The translations under genes were made by a program, and so were the position numbers. 33,172 bases of DNA from positions 1 through 33,172 of the forward strand of contig DUQG01000029.1 of NCBI GenBank assembly GCA_012837935.1. The letters are read 5' to 3'. Each line of letters opens with the position of its first letter. Position 1 is the stretch's first letter. The stretch is from Bacteroidales bacterium. Lineage in GTDB: Bacteria; Bacteroidota; Bacteroidia; Bacteroidales; Paludibacteraceae. Under the pieces are notes generated by a model. It saw only the letters and a program-made list of their open reading frames with translations, did not search any database and was not told the origin of the DNA. Below are positions 25,682 to 33,172 of the stretch, piece after piece.

Positions 25682-25689
25682 TATCTTTG
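25682..25689 (+). promoter_or_regulatory. -7 box of the hisB promoter
   Basis: TATCTTTG matches TAnnTTTG exactly. The leader to the ATG at 25781 is about 85 bases and contains a small hairpin (GTGT...ACAC near 25740-25757). It has no run of histidine codons or other sign of a leader-peptide attenuator. Confidence 0.5.
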
Positions 25690-25780
25690 CGGAGATAATT
25701 TTCAGGGTCAATTTTGACTAAACAGTAAGGAATTATATTTGTGTTTTTTCTGACACACTTTCACAGCAAATTATTATACT

Positions 25781-26911
25781 ATGATACAAAAACCGAGAAA
25801 GGTATTATTTATAGACAGGGACGGAACAATCATCGTGGAACCGCCTGTAACTTACCAAGTTGATACACTTGACCAACTTGAATTCTTACCAAAAGTAATC
25901 AGAAACTTATATTTTATTTGTCAAAAACTTGATTTTGAATGGGCTTTGGTGACCAATCAAGATGGATTAGGTACGGACGTGTATCCGCAAGAAAATTTCG
26001 ATACGGTACAAAATAAAATGATGCAGATTTTGGAAAATGAAGGTATTCATTTTGATAAAATCTTTATTGATAAATCATTTCCGGAAGATAATTTACCCAC
26101 AAGAAAACCTGGCATCGGAATGTTGACCAAGTATTTTTCAGATGAATATGATTTGGCAAATTCCTTTGTAATCGGCGACCGATTGACTGACGTGGAAATG
26201 GCGAAAAACTTAGGATGTAAAGCGTTGTTTATTAGTGATGATAAAGAAATTCTTGAAAGTAGTGGTTTAGCTGAGTTTTGTGCTTTGCAAACAACAGATT
26301 GGGATAGAATTTCCGAGTTTTTATTTGCCGGAGAACGTACTGCAAAAATAGAGAGAAAAACAAACGAAACCAATATTCTTATCGAGCTGGATTTGGACGG
26401 AACAGGCAAAACCGAAATCGATACTGGATTAAAGTTTTTCGACCATATGCTTGACCAAATCGGGCGACATTCGGGAACCGATTTGAAAATTCAGGTGAAG
26501 GGAGATTTAGAGGTGGATGAACATCATACCATCGAAGATACGGCAATCGTGCTGGGCGATGCACTTCTGAAAGCTTTGGGCGATAAGCGTGGTGTAGAAC
26601 GCTACGGTTTTACACTGCCGATGGATGATTGTCTTTGCAGGGTGGCATTGGATTTTGGCGGTCGTGCGTGGCTGGTATTCGATGCAGAATTTAAGCGCGA
26701 GTATGTGGGTGATTTCCCTACAGAAATGCTGCTACACTTCTTTAAATCGCTGAGTGATGCCGCACGTATGAACTTGAATATAAAGGCAGAAGGTGATAAC
26801 GAACATCACAAGATGGAAGGCATTTTCAAGGCATTTGCCAAAGCGATAAAAATGGCAAAAAAGAGAGATATTTATAATTTTCAACTTCCAAGCACCAAAG
26901 GACTGCTGTAG
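25781..26911 (+). CDS. hisB: Bifunctional histidinol-phosphatase / imidazoleglycerol-phosphate dehydratase
   Basis: The 376-residue protein joins two histidine-biosynthesis enzymes. The N-terminal HAD phosphatase (about 1-165) has the nucleophile motif FIDRDGT with D12 and D14, and [12 protein letters not shown] as the late metal-binding motif. The C-terminal imidazoleglycerol-phosphate dehydratase (about 187-376) has [14 protein letters not shown], the metal-ligand segment DEHHTIED (HH at 248-249) and [20 protein letters not shown]. Together they catalyse steps 7 and 9 of the pathway. No other his gene lies within the window, so the gene is separate from any his operon on this side. It heads a three-gene set with an alkaline-phosphatase-fold protein and a MalY-type enzyme. 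Confidence 0.95.
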   Translation: MIQKPRKVLFIDRDGTIIVEPPVTYQVDTLDQLEFLPKVIRNLYFICQKLDFEWALVTNQDGLGTDVYPQENFDTVQNKMMQILENEGIHFDKIFIDKSFPEDNLPTRKPGIGMLTKYFSDEYDLANSFVIGDRLTDVEMAKNLGCKALFISDDKEILESSGLAEFCALQTTDWDRISEFLFAGERTAKIERKTNETNILIELDLDGTGKTEIDTGLKFFDHMLDQIGRHSGTDLKIQVKGDLEVDEHHTIEDTAIVLGDALLKALGDKRGVERYGFTLPMDDCLCRVALDFGGRAWLVFDAEFKREYVGDFPTEMLLHFFKSLSDAARMNLNIKAEGDNEHHKMEGIFKAFAKAIKMAKKRDIYNFQLPSTKGLL

Positions 26912-26935
26912 TTTGCAGTAGCAATTTTTATTAAA

Positions 26936-28543
26936 ATGAATTTATTTATGAAACGTTTTAGTCTATTCATTATACTTTTTTGGGGACTTTGTTTGGGAGT
27001 TTTTTCTCAAGAAAAAGAGTTTGAGCCGCCGCGATTGGTGGTAGGAATAAAAGTCGAAGGTTTTCAACCCGAGCATATACAGCAAATGTGGAAATATTTT
27101 ACACCCGGCGGTTTCAGAAAAATCGTATCTGAATCGGTTGTGGTAAAAAATGTAATGCACAATATTGTTTCTGCCGGAAATTCCGCTGATATGGCAACCA
27201 TAATGACCGGAAGTTTTCCATTTTACCACGGCGTAAGTGGCGATTATTTTTACAGTCGATTGGATAACCAAACTTTTTCGGTTCTCTATGATAAAGACGA
27301 AAGGGGCATAGGTACAAAGGAAAAGTATTCAGCTCGCAGATTGCTCTGTTCTACCTTTACAGACGAAATACGAATGAAAAATTCCCTTTCGCAAGTGCAC
27401 AGCATTGCCATTAATCCGGAAGATGCCATTATGATGGGCGGACACAATGCTACATCGGTAACCTGGATTGATGATGTGTCAAATCGCTGGGCAACAAGCA
27501 CATACTACGAGCGCGGACTTTCCCGATGGGCAGATATGATGAACGCGAATGGTAGATTTAACCAAATAAGCTCTGAAAGATGGACACCAAGTGCCGGAAT
27601 TTCTACTTACCTTTATCCAACAGTAAAAGGTTTACGCTCAGTTCCTTTTAGTTACAATCCAATTGAGAAAAACGGCACAAATCAGTCGCAAACTATTCTT
27701 AGAAATACGCCGGCAGCCAATACTTTGGTGGCTGAGTTAGCAAGAAGTGTTTTTGAAAATGAAAAATTAGGCACAGATAAGCACACAGATATTTTGATGC
27801 TTCAATTTAATCTGAAAATTCCTAATCAAGTGGGTGTAGGATTAAACTTTGCGGAGCAGGAAGATATATATATCCGATTGGACAGAGATTTACAGAATTT
27901 AATATCACTTATTAATAGTAGAGTAGACGAAAACAAAGTTCTCTATTTCTTTATTGGCAGTAGTATGGATGTGCATTCGCCGATAGAGTTGGGTAAAAAT
28001 CAAATTCCTGCAGGATTTTTTAATGCGGACAGAGCTTTGGCATTGCTAAATACCTATTTAATGGCTATTTACGGAAATGAAAAATGGATTTCAGGCTATT
28101 ATGGCAAAAACATTTTCTTAAATAGAAAGAAAATTGAAGAGAAAAAGCTTGACTGGAATGAATTCAGAGAGCGAGTTACCGATTTTCTGATTGAATTTGA
28201 AGGAGTGCAATCGGCGTACTCAACTACCGATATTTTGAGTTTTTCGGGAGATAAATCGGATGTAAGAGCGAAATTTAGAAATTCCTATCACAAAAACACA
28301 TCGGGCGATATTTCTATAAGCCTTATGCCAGGCTGGATTGAAGTGGATAATAACGGGAGGGTAGTAGGCGATGCAAATAGTCCGCAGCAGTTTTTTCCTT
28401 TTTATATAATGCAAAAAAACTTGTCGCCAACAAGTATTGATATGATTTATAATTCTACCGACATTGCACCGACGATTTCGTCTTTGATGGGAGTGCCTTT
28501 CCCCAATGCTTCGGTAGGAAATGTGATACAGCTGACGAAATAA
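26936..28543 (+). CDS. Exported alkaline-phosphatase-superfamily protein lacking the usual catalytic residues
   Basis: The 535-residue protein has a signal peptide (MKRFSLFIILFWGLCLGVFSQ, from a possible second start at 26948; the ATG at 26936 adds four residues). The fold is recognisable as PafA-like from conserved framework segments: RLVVGIKVEGF, TIMTGSFPFYHGVSG, ATSTYYERGLSRWADMMN and TDIAPTISSLMGVPFPNASV. The positions that bind zinc or act as nucleophile in PafA-type enzymes look replaced. VVDQM is VEGF, TGPGH is SAGNS, ADHG is SSMDVH, and the late HGS motif is NSPQ. It is probably a periplasmic or outer-surface pseudoenzyme with a binding or structural role. It follows hisB by 24 bases and precedes the MalY-type gene by 33. 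Confidence 0.8.
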   Translation: MNLFMKRFSLFIILFWGLCLGVFSQEKEFEPPRLVVGIKVEGFQPEHIQQMWKYFTPGGFRKIVSESVVVKNVMHNIVSAGNSADMATIMTGSFPFYHGVSGDYFYSRLDNQTFSVLYDKDERGIGTKEKYSARRLLCSTFTDEIRMKNSLSQVHSIAINPEDAIMMGGHNATSVTWIDDVSNRWATSTYYERGLSRWADMMNANGRFNQISSERWTPSAGISTYLYPTVKGLRSVPFSYNPIEKNGTNQSQTILRNTPAANTLVAELARSVFENEKLGTDKHTDILMLQFNLKIPNQVGVGLNFAEQEDIYIRLDRDLQNLISLINSRVDENKVLYFFIGSSMDVHSPIELGKNQIPAGFFNADRALALLNTYLMAIYGNEKWISGYYGKNIFLNRKKIEEKKLDWNEFRERVTDFLIEFEGVQSAYSTTDILSFSGDKSDVRAKFRNSYHKNTSGDISISLMPGWIEVDNNGRVVGDANSPQQFFPFYIMQKNLSPTSIDMIYNSTDIAPTISSLMGVPFPNASVGNVIQLTK

Positions 28544-28576
28544 ATTTTATTAATATTTTTAATTAAATAATATACT

Positions 28577-29749
28577 ATGAAATACGATTTTGATAAGATT
28601 ATTAACCGACACAACACGGGTGCATTAAAAATTGAACGATGCAAAGAGCTTTTCGGAACAGAAGATTTAATTCCGCTTTGGGTGGCTGATATGGATTTTG
28701 CAACCCCCGACTTTATTATTGATGCTGTTAAAAATAGACTTGAACACCCTATTTTGGGTTATTCGGTTGCTTGCGAAGATTATTTTGAAAGCGTGTTAAA
28801 ATGGATAAATATGCTTCATGGCTGTAAAATTGAGCGGGATTGGTTAGGTTTTTTACCTGGAATTGTTCCCGGATTGGCATTTGCAATCAATGCTTTCTCT
28901 CAACCAAACGATGAAATTATCGTTCAGCCGCCTGTTTATCCGCCGTTTATCAACGTGCCGAATAAAAACAACCGAAAAGTAGTTTTCAATCCATTGAAAG
29001 TTGTAAACGGACAGTTTGAGATGGATTTGGAAGATTTTGAACGCAAAATTACAGGCAGAACACGCATATTCTTGCTTTGTAATCCACAAAACCCAGGGGG
29101 AAGAACTTGGGATAAAGGAACTCTGGAAAAAGTGGCAGCGATATGCTATAAACATGGAATTTTGGTGGTTTCTGACGAAATTCATTCCGATATGGCATTG
29201 CCGGGACATAAGCACATTTCGTTTGGAACAGTTTCTGAACACGCACAGCAAAACAGCATTACCTACATGGCACCTAGCAAAACTTTCAATATGGCGGGGT
29301 TGATTAGTTCAAGCTACATTATTCCTAATCCGGAAATTCGCAAGAAATTTAAGGAGTATTTGGAAAACTCAGAGCTTGCCAACGGAAATATCTTTGCTTA
29401 TATCGCTTGTAAAGCAGCCTATGACAATGGTGCAGAATGGCGCAAACAGATGCTTGAATATGTACAGGGCAATTTGGATTATGTGGTGGATTTTCTGAAA
29501 AATAATGTGCCACAAATCAAACCGATGATACCGCAAGCTTCTTTCCTTATCTGGCTTGATTGTTCCGGTATGAATATGACAACCAATGAATTACAAGATT
29601 TCATGGTGAAAAAAGCCAAATTGGGACTAAATAAAGGTACAACTTACGGTCCGGGTGGTGAAAATCACTTAAGACTAAATATCGGCTGTCCGCGAAGTGT
29701 GTTGGTAGAGGCGATGAATAATTTGAAAAGAGCGGTTGAAACGCTTTAA
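28577..29749 (+). CDS. MalY/PatB-type PLP enzyme (aminotransferase or C-S lyase)
   Basis: The 390-residue cytoplasmic protein begins with the MalY/PatB hallmark YDFDKIINRHNTGALKIERC and IPLWVADMDFATP. CNPQNPGGRTW, SDEIHSDM and the Schiff-base lysine K235 in APSKTFNMAGL are present, as is the substrate-binding arginine in LRLNIGCPR. Members cleave cystathionine or cysteine conjugates, releasing pyruvate, ammonia and a thiol, and some act as aminotransferases. The gene is last of the hisB set, with a 33-base gap upstream. The link to histidine synthesis is only positional. Confidence 0.9.
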   Translation: MKYDFDKIINRHNTGALKIERCKELFGTEDLIPLWVADMDFATPDFIIDAVKNRLEHPILGYSVACEDYFESVLKWINMLHGCKIERDWLGFLPGIVPGLAFAINAFSQPNDEIIVQPPVYPPFINVPNKNNRKVVFNPLKVVNGQFEMDLEDFERKITGRTRIFLLCNPQNPGGRTWDKGTLEKVAAICYKHGILVVSDEIHSDMALPGHKHISFGTVSEHAQQNSITYMAPSKTFNMAGLISSSYIIPNPEIRKKFKEYLENSELANGNIFAYIACKAAYDNGAEWRKQMLEYVQGNLDYVVDFLKNNVPQIKPMIPQASFLIWLDCSGMNMTTNELQDFMVKKAKLGLNKGTTYGPGGENHLRLNIGCPRSVLVEAMNNLKRAVETL

Positions 29750-29754
29750 TTTTT

Positions 29755-29840
29755 AGATAATTAGATTACAGACTATTAGACTTTAAGTCGTTCGGATGTT
29801 TATTCGTTTATAAGTTTATTTGTTTTCCCTGTTTAGTTGT
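29755..29840. repeat. Word-repeat gap after the MalY-type gene
   Basis: TTAGATAATTAGATTACAGA and CTATTAGACTTT form one set of near-repeats at 29755-29782. GTTCGGATGTTTATTCG, TTTATAAGTTTATTTG and GTTTAGTTG then continue in the reverse orientation of the CCGAACATCC family. No gene or clear promoter lies here. Confidence 0.5.
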
Positions 29841-29870
29841 ATCATTGTTAGAAACTTAATTCTTTGTAAG

Positions 29871-31376
29871 ATGAAAACACAATTTAAATATATTGTTGCA
29901 ATTCTATATTGCTGTTTTATTGCACAAAGCACATTTTCTCAACATAAAACAAGTTTTGTGATTGAGGACTTAAAACGTGCAGAGAAAACTTTATCTATGA
30001 GTCCAAAAGAAGATGTGTTTATTGAACTTTTGGCAAGAGATAAAGACTTTCCATCGGCAAAATATGCGGAAGTTAAAGGCGAAGTGCTAAATCTTGACCC
30101 TGTAGCAGGTTCAGAATTACCGGATAGTTTGGTAACTCGTTTTGGTTTACATCCTTTCTTTAACGGAATGTATCAAGCTTACGCCGACCATCGTCCGTTT
30201 GTTCTTTCGCCTGATATGATGTGGTTGCTTGTCAGTCAGGGATTTGCAAGACACGTGAATGCAAATGCGGAGAAACTGCGAAATAAGTTTGTTGACTATC
30301 ATGGCAAACTGGACTTGATTGTGGATGGTAAAGATATTCGATTGGATGACCCGAATAGTAATTGGGAAACTGTGTTCGATGGATTTTCATCTCAAATTTC
30401 CGAAAAAGTAGGAAATGAGCTTGTTGATGCACTTACTGCCGATTTTTCCACTACCACGTCCATTGAGAAAATGGCATCGCAAATAACTGTAATGGAGGCA
30501 GTGAAACCTTATTTTGAGTTTATAGTCATGTATGTTGTTTGCGGAATTCCGGAAATCACGTTGGAAGGAACGCCTGAGGATTGGCAGAAAATAATTCATA
30601 AACTTCAGCCTTTACGAAAATATAACCTAAACTGGTGGATTGATGAGATGGAGCCACTCTTGCAAGAATTTGTTGAGGCATCAAAAGGAAATGTGGACAA
30701 GGAGTTTTGGCGAAATATGTTCAAATATCACTCGCAAAAGAAATACGGTGCACCTAATATTATTGACGGCTGGATTGTAAAGTTTTTCCCGTACAATAAA
30801 AAAGGAGAGCGCAACAATTTGGATAGCATTATAAAAACCGATGAACTGCCTGCCGAAATGGTAAAAGTGGATATTAAACACATTGTAACCGATGGAACAG
30901 AGCAAGTTGTTACACCTTTGGAACTGTGGGCAGGTTTTGTTGGATTGGAACAAAATAATACTACGATGGCATTACGACCAAAAATCGGTTGGATGATACG
31001 TAAAAAATCGGACACTTCGGATGAATTATACAAAAAATTTGAAGAGCAAAGCCGGGAATATGGTTTGGGTGGTATTCAGATACGTGTAGATAAAGTGCCG
31101 AAAGAATTATTGAGGTTAAAGCAGATAAAATCGCTGGAAATTGAGTTTATTGACAAAATAGATATTCCCAACGAAATGGCTAACATTGAAATCGAGCAAC
31201 TGAAATTGACAGGAGAAATATCTAAAAATGAGCGAGATAGAATTATTAAAATGTTTTCTGAAACAGCGTTAACTATTAATCAAAAAGAATTTAATTACAG
31301 ATTCACATTTAAGGGTGAAGTTAACGATGAAGGAACAGTAACTTTCCGAACCGTAAAAGAAAAAATAAAGAAATGA
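29871..31376 (+). CDS. Exported DUF4419-family protein
   Basis: The ATG at 29871 is preferred over an upstream in-frame ATG at 29820 because it gives a clean signal peptide ([20 protein letters not shown], cleavage near FSQ|H). The mature protein has about 477 residues and matches DUF4419 in [18 protein letters not shown] near residue 115-132 and in [20 protein letters not shown] and [20 protein letters not shown] further on. The family has no known function. The C-terminal 90 residues (after [18 protein letters not shown]) may form a separate small domain. Its TGA stop overlaps the ATG of ung (ATGA), so the two are translationally coupled. Confidence 0.8.
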   Translation: MKTQFKYIVAILYCCFIAQSTFSQHKTSFVIEDLKRAEKTLSMSPKEDVFIELLARDKDFPSAKYAEVKGEVLNLDPVAGSELPDSLVTRFGLHPFFNGMYQAYADHRPFVLSPDMMWLLVSQGFARHVNANAEKLRNKFVDYHGKLDLIVDGKDIRLDDPNSNWETVFDGFSSQISEKVGNELVDALTADFSTTTSIEKMASQITVMEAVKPYFEFIVMYVVCGIPEITLEGTPEDWQKIIHKLQPLRKYNLNWWIDEMEPLLQEFVEASKGNVDKEFWRNMFKYHSQKKYGAPNIIDGWIVKFFPYNKKGERNNLDSIIKTDELPAEMVKVDIKHIVTDGTEQVVTPLELWAGFVGLEQNNTTMALRPKIGWMIRKKSDTSDELYKKFEEQSREYGLGGIQIRVDKVPKELLRLKQIKSLEIEFIDKIDIPNEMANIEIEQLKLTGEISKNERDRIIKMFSETALTINQKEFNYRFTFKGEVNDEGTVTFRTVKEKIKK

Positions 31377-32035
31377 ATGTAAGAATTGAACCATCTTGGA
31401 AAGAGCGTTTGCAGCCGGAGTTTGAAAAAACGTATTTTAAGATTTTGACCGATTTTGTTCGTCGGGAGTATCAGACAACGAGAGTTTTTCCGCCTGCTAA
31501 ACTGATTTTCAATGCTTTTGATAGTTGTCCTTTTGATAAGGTAAAAGTGGTAATTTTGGGACAAGACCCGTATCACGGTGTGAGGTAAGCTCACGGATTG
31601 TGCTTTTCGGTACCGGAAGGCGTAGAAGTACCACCTTCATTGGTCAATATTTTCAAAGAGATAAATCGAAGTTTAGGAAAACCAATTCCTACAAACGGTA
31701 ATCTTACGCATTGGGCTGAGCAAGGCGTGTTATTACTTAACGCCACACTAACCGTTCGTGCGCATCAAGCCGGCTCGCATCAAGGAAAAGGTTGGGAAGC
31801 ATTTACCGATGCAGCCATTAAAGCATTGGCGGAAGAGAAAGAAAATTTGGTATTTATTTTGTGGGGAAATTATGCACAGCAAAAAGCGGCTTTTGTGAAT
31901 CCAACAAAACATTTAATACTAAAATCTGTGCATCCTTCGCCGCTGTCTGCATTCAGAGGATTTATTGGTAATAATCATTTTGTACTTGCCAATGAATATT
32001 TACAAAAACATGGAAAAACAGAAATTAACTGGTAA
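31373..32035 (+). pseudogene. ung: Uracil-DNA glycosylase gene interrupted by one in-frame TAA
   Basis: Read as one frame this encodes about 220 residues, the normal length of family 1 uracil-DNA glycosylase, which removes uracil from DNA to start base excision repair. Both active-site parts are intact: GQDPYH with D65, and [11 protein letters not shown] with H187. The water- and base-binding segment [17 protein letters not shown] is also present. Codon 72 (31586-31588) is TAA where the family has Gln in the GQAHG segment; the preceding codon is AGG (Arg) where Gly is usual. No frameshift follows, so the lesion is recent, a sequencing error, or read through. A TTG at 31598 could restart translation but would give a fragment lacking D65. 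Confidence 0.88.
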
Positions 32036-32064
32036 TTTAACGACAACTTAAACAATAAAAAACT

Positions 32065-32136
32065 ATGAAACCGACATGATTAAAATAATCATTAAACATC
32101 CTTAGGAATGATTGTTTTAATCATCAAAGGTTCCAT
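32065..32136 (+). repeat. 72-bp imperfect palindrome, copy 2 of 2 (leader element or MITE-like)
   Basis: It starts ATGAAACC and ends GGTTCCAT like copy 1 at 10092-10164. The inner helix 32076-32093 pairs with 32107-32124 over 18 positions with one T-G pair. The apical loop is 13 nt (32094-32106) and differs in sequence from copy 1. The outer 8-bp helix with its single A-C mismatch is identical in both copies. It lies between the broken ung gene and the metallopeptidase gene and ends 29 bases before the latter's ATG. An A-rich word TAAAAATAAAA follows in both copies. Confidence 0.75.
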
Positions 32137-32165
32137 ACACCAAAACATAAAAATAAAATATTCGT

Positions 32166-33032
32166 ATGAAATGGTTAAAGAAAAATGACGACACATCGAA
32201 CTACGAAGATCGTCGGGGAATGTCAAGCGGCAGAAAAGTAGCTGCCGGAGGTGGTATCGGTGCCATTATTGTGTTGGCACTTTATCTGTTTACCGGACAG
32301 GATTTCTCGCCTGTGATGGAGATGTTTAGCGGTGGTGCCACAGGTGAGCAAACGACACAAGTGGATCCTTCGCGTGCCAATGAAAATGAAGAGTTAAAAG
32401 TTTTTTCACTTCGAGTATTCAATAGTGCTAATGATGTGTGGACAGAGATTTTCCGTCAAAATGGATCAGAATATCGTAAACCGACCTTTGTAACATTTAC
32501 TGATTTTACGACATCAGAGTGTGGCGGTGCTTCGGAGCAGGTTGGACCATTCTATTGTCCCGGAGATGAAAAAGTTTATATGGATTTGAATTTTTTCCAT
32601 AAATTGGCATCGCAATTTCAAGCGCCCGGCGAACTTGCAATTGCCTACGTTACGGCGCACGAGGTTGGACATCACGTTCAGAAATTGCTTGGAACGTTGG
32701 ATGAAATGAATAAATACAGAGGAAGGATACCTGAAAAGGAATACAATGAGTTGACCGTAAAATTGGAATTACAAGCGGATTTCTATGCCGGGCTTTGGGT
32801 ACATTATGCCGTGAAAATGGGAATGATTGAATTGGAAGACGGTGATGTTGAATCAGCATTGGGTGCAGCAAATGCTGTAGGCGATGATACCATTCAAAAG
32901 AAAGCACAAGGCTATGTGGTGCCTGATTCATTTACGCATGGAACTTCCGAACAACGGATGCGCTGGTTTATGAAGGGATTCCGAACAGGTGATTTTAGAC
33001 AGGGCGATACATTTAATGCGACAACGCTATAA
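32166..33032 (+). CDS. YpfJ-type neutral zinc metallopeptidase, membrane-anchored
   Basis: The 288-residue protein has a short charged cytoplasmic start, one membrane helix (about 27-43, AAGGGIGAIIVLALYLF) and an extracytoplasmic peptidase domain of the Zn_peptidase (YpfJ) family. The zinc site is HEVGHH at 165-170, with a likely third ligand in the downstream LELQADFYAGLW segment. GPFYCPGDEKVYMDLNFF is another family-conserved stretch, as is SFTHGTSEQRMRWFMKGF near the end. The physiological substrate is unknown. It has a terminator after it. A palindromic element, not a standard promoter box, is found in front. Confidence 0.92.
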   Translation: MKWLKKNDDTSNYEDRRGMSSGRKVAAGGGIGAIIVLALYLFTGQDFSPVMEMFSGGATGEQTTQVDPSRANENEELKVFSLRVFNSANDVWTEIFRQNGSEYRKPTFVTFTDFTTSECGGASEQVGPFYCPGDEKVYMDLNFFHKLASQFQAPGELAIAYVTAHEVGHHVQKLLGTLDEMNKYRGRIPEKEYNELTVKLELQADFYAGLWVHYAVKMGMIELEDGDVESALGAANAVGDDTIQKKAQGYVVPDSFTHGTSEQRMRWFMKGFRTGDFRQGDTFNATTL

Positions 33033-33071
33033 TGTTAATACAAAATAGGGATATTCACTAATTAACAAAAC

Positions 33072-33109
33072 AAAGCCAACTAAATCATTGTGAGATAGTT
33101 GGCTTTTTT
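33072..33109 (+). terminator. Terminator after the metallopeptidase gene
   Basis: AAAGCCAACTA at 33072-33082 pairs with TAGTTGGCTTT at 33096-33106, and the T-run continues to 33109. Confidence 0.8.
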
Positions 33110-33118
33110 GTATCTTTG
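33087..33118 (+). promoter_or_regulatory. Promoter for a gene beyond the right edge
   Basis: TATCTTTG at 33111-33118 matches TAnnTTTG exactly. ATTG at 33087-33090, one base off TTTG, lies 20 nt upstream, the expected -33 distance. The -33 element is inside the loop of the preceding terminator. Confidence 0.55.
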
Positions 33119-33125
33119 TTTATCA

Positions 33126-33158
33126 CCCCGTTTTTGTAGTTAGACGCTCAAAACGGGG
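33126..33158 (+). other. Hairpin in the leader of the off-window transcript
   Basis: CCCCGTTTT at 33126-33134 pairs perfectly with AAAACGGGG at 33150-33158 across a 15-nt loop, just downstream of the predicted start site. It may be the first helix of a structured leader. I do not recognise a riboswitch class, and the window ends 14 bases later. Confidence 0.45.
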
Positions 33159-33172
33159 GTAACCAAACAAAA

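Noticed and set aside
25690-25780. A histidine leader-peptide attenuator in front of hisB
   Set aside because: The leader has no short frame with clustered His codons and no terminator/antiterminator pair.
31598-32035. A separate gene starting at TTG 31598
   Set aside because: It is in the same frame as the upstream ung segment and continues the glycosylase sequence without a gap. It would lack the catalytic Asp, so it is the second half of a broken gene.

Overview
The window is an AT-rich stretch of a Bacteroidota chromosome, most likely order Bacteroidales. Four things point there: promoters of the TTTG / TAnnTTTG type, A-rich start regions without Shine-Dalgarno sequences, a type IX secretion (T9SS) type B sorting domain, and a set of typical Bacteroidales proteins (pyruvate:ferredoxin oxidoreductase, LysM/periplasmic-binding fusion, PorT-type barrel, long SecA, fused HisB). 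I cannot name the genus. I saw no rRNA, tRNA, CRISPR array or intact insertion sequence. The region reads as ordinary chromosome with unusually repeat-rich gaps.

Layout, left to right. 1-1065 (-) is the N-terminal part of nifJ, cut by the window edge. Upstream of it (1066-1480) is a cluster of tiny hairpins. Then come an AAA ATPase (-), a SpoT-type HD hydrolase (+) whose 3' end overlaps a convergent zinc transporter gene zupT (-), and tsaB (-) just upstream of zupT. A LysM/binding-protein gene and an outer-membrane barrel gene (5272-7714, -) overlap. A T9SS type B cargo protein (+) is followed by an ECF sigma factor, its likely anti-sigma factor and a lipoprotein (9160-11320, +). A terminator pair separates these from an ACT-domain regulator, phenylacetate-CoA ligase and an aminotransferase (11479-14670, +). 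This set looks like aryl-acid / aromatic amino acid metabolism.

14821-15603 (-) encodes an unknown lipoprotein. 16071-19937 (+) holds putA and a CDGSH iron-sulfur protein. 20202-25390 (-) holds menG, lgt and secA: quinone synthesis, lipoprotein maturation and protein export. 25781-29749 (+) holds hisB, an alkaline-phosphatase-fold protein that appears to have lost its active site, and a MalY-type aminotransferase. 29871-33032 (+) holds a secreted DUF4419 protein, a uracil-DNA glycosylase gene broken by one in-frame stop, and a YpfJ-type zinc metallopeptidase. A promoter and structured leader for a gene beyond the window lie at the right edge.

The most unusual observation is a 72-73 bp imperfect palindrome present twice (10092-10164 and 32065-32136). 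Both copies predict the same two-helix fold, and one base pair is C-G in one copy and T-A in the other. The copies end 28 and 29 nt before the start codons of two unrelated envelope-protein genes. This fits a small structured leader element or a MITE-like mobile repeat. Beyond this, most longer gaps hold one of several families of short repeated words or 7-9 bp triloop hairpins.
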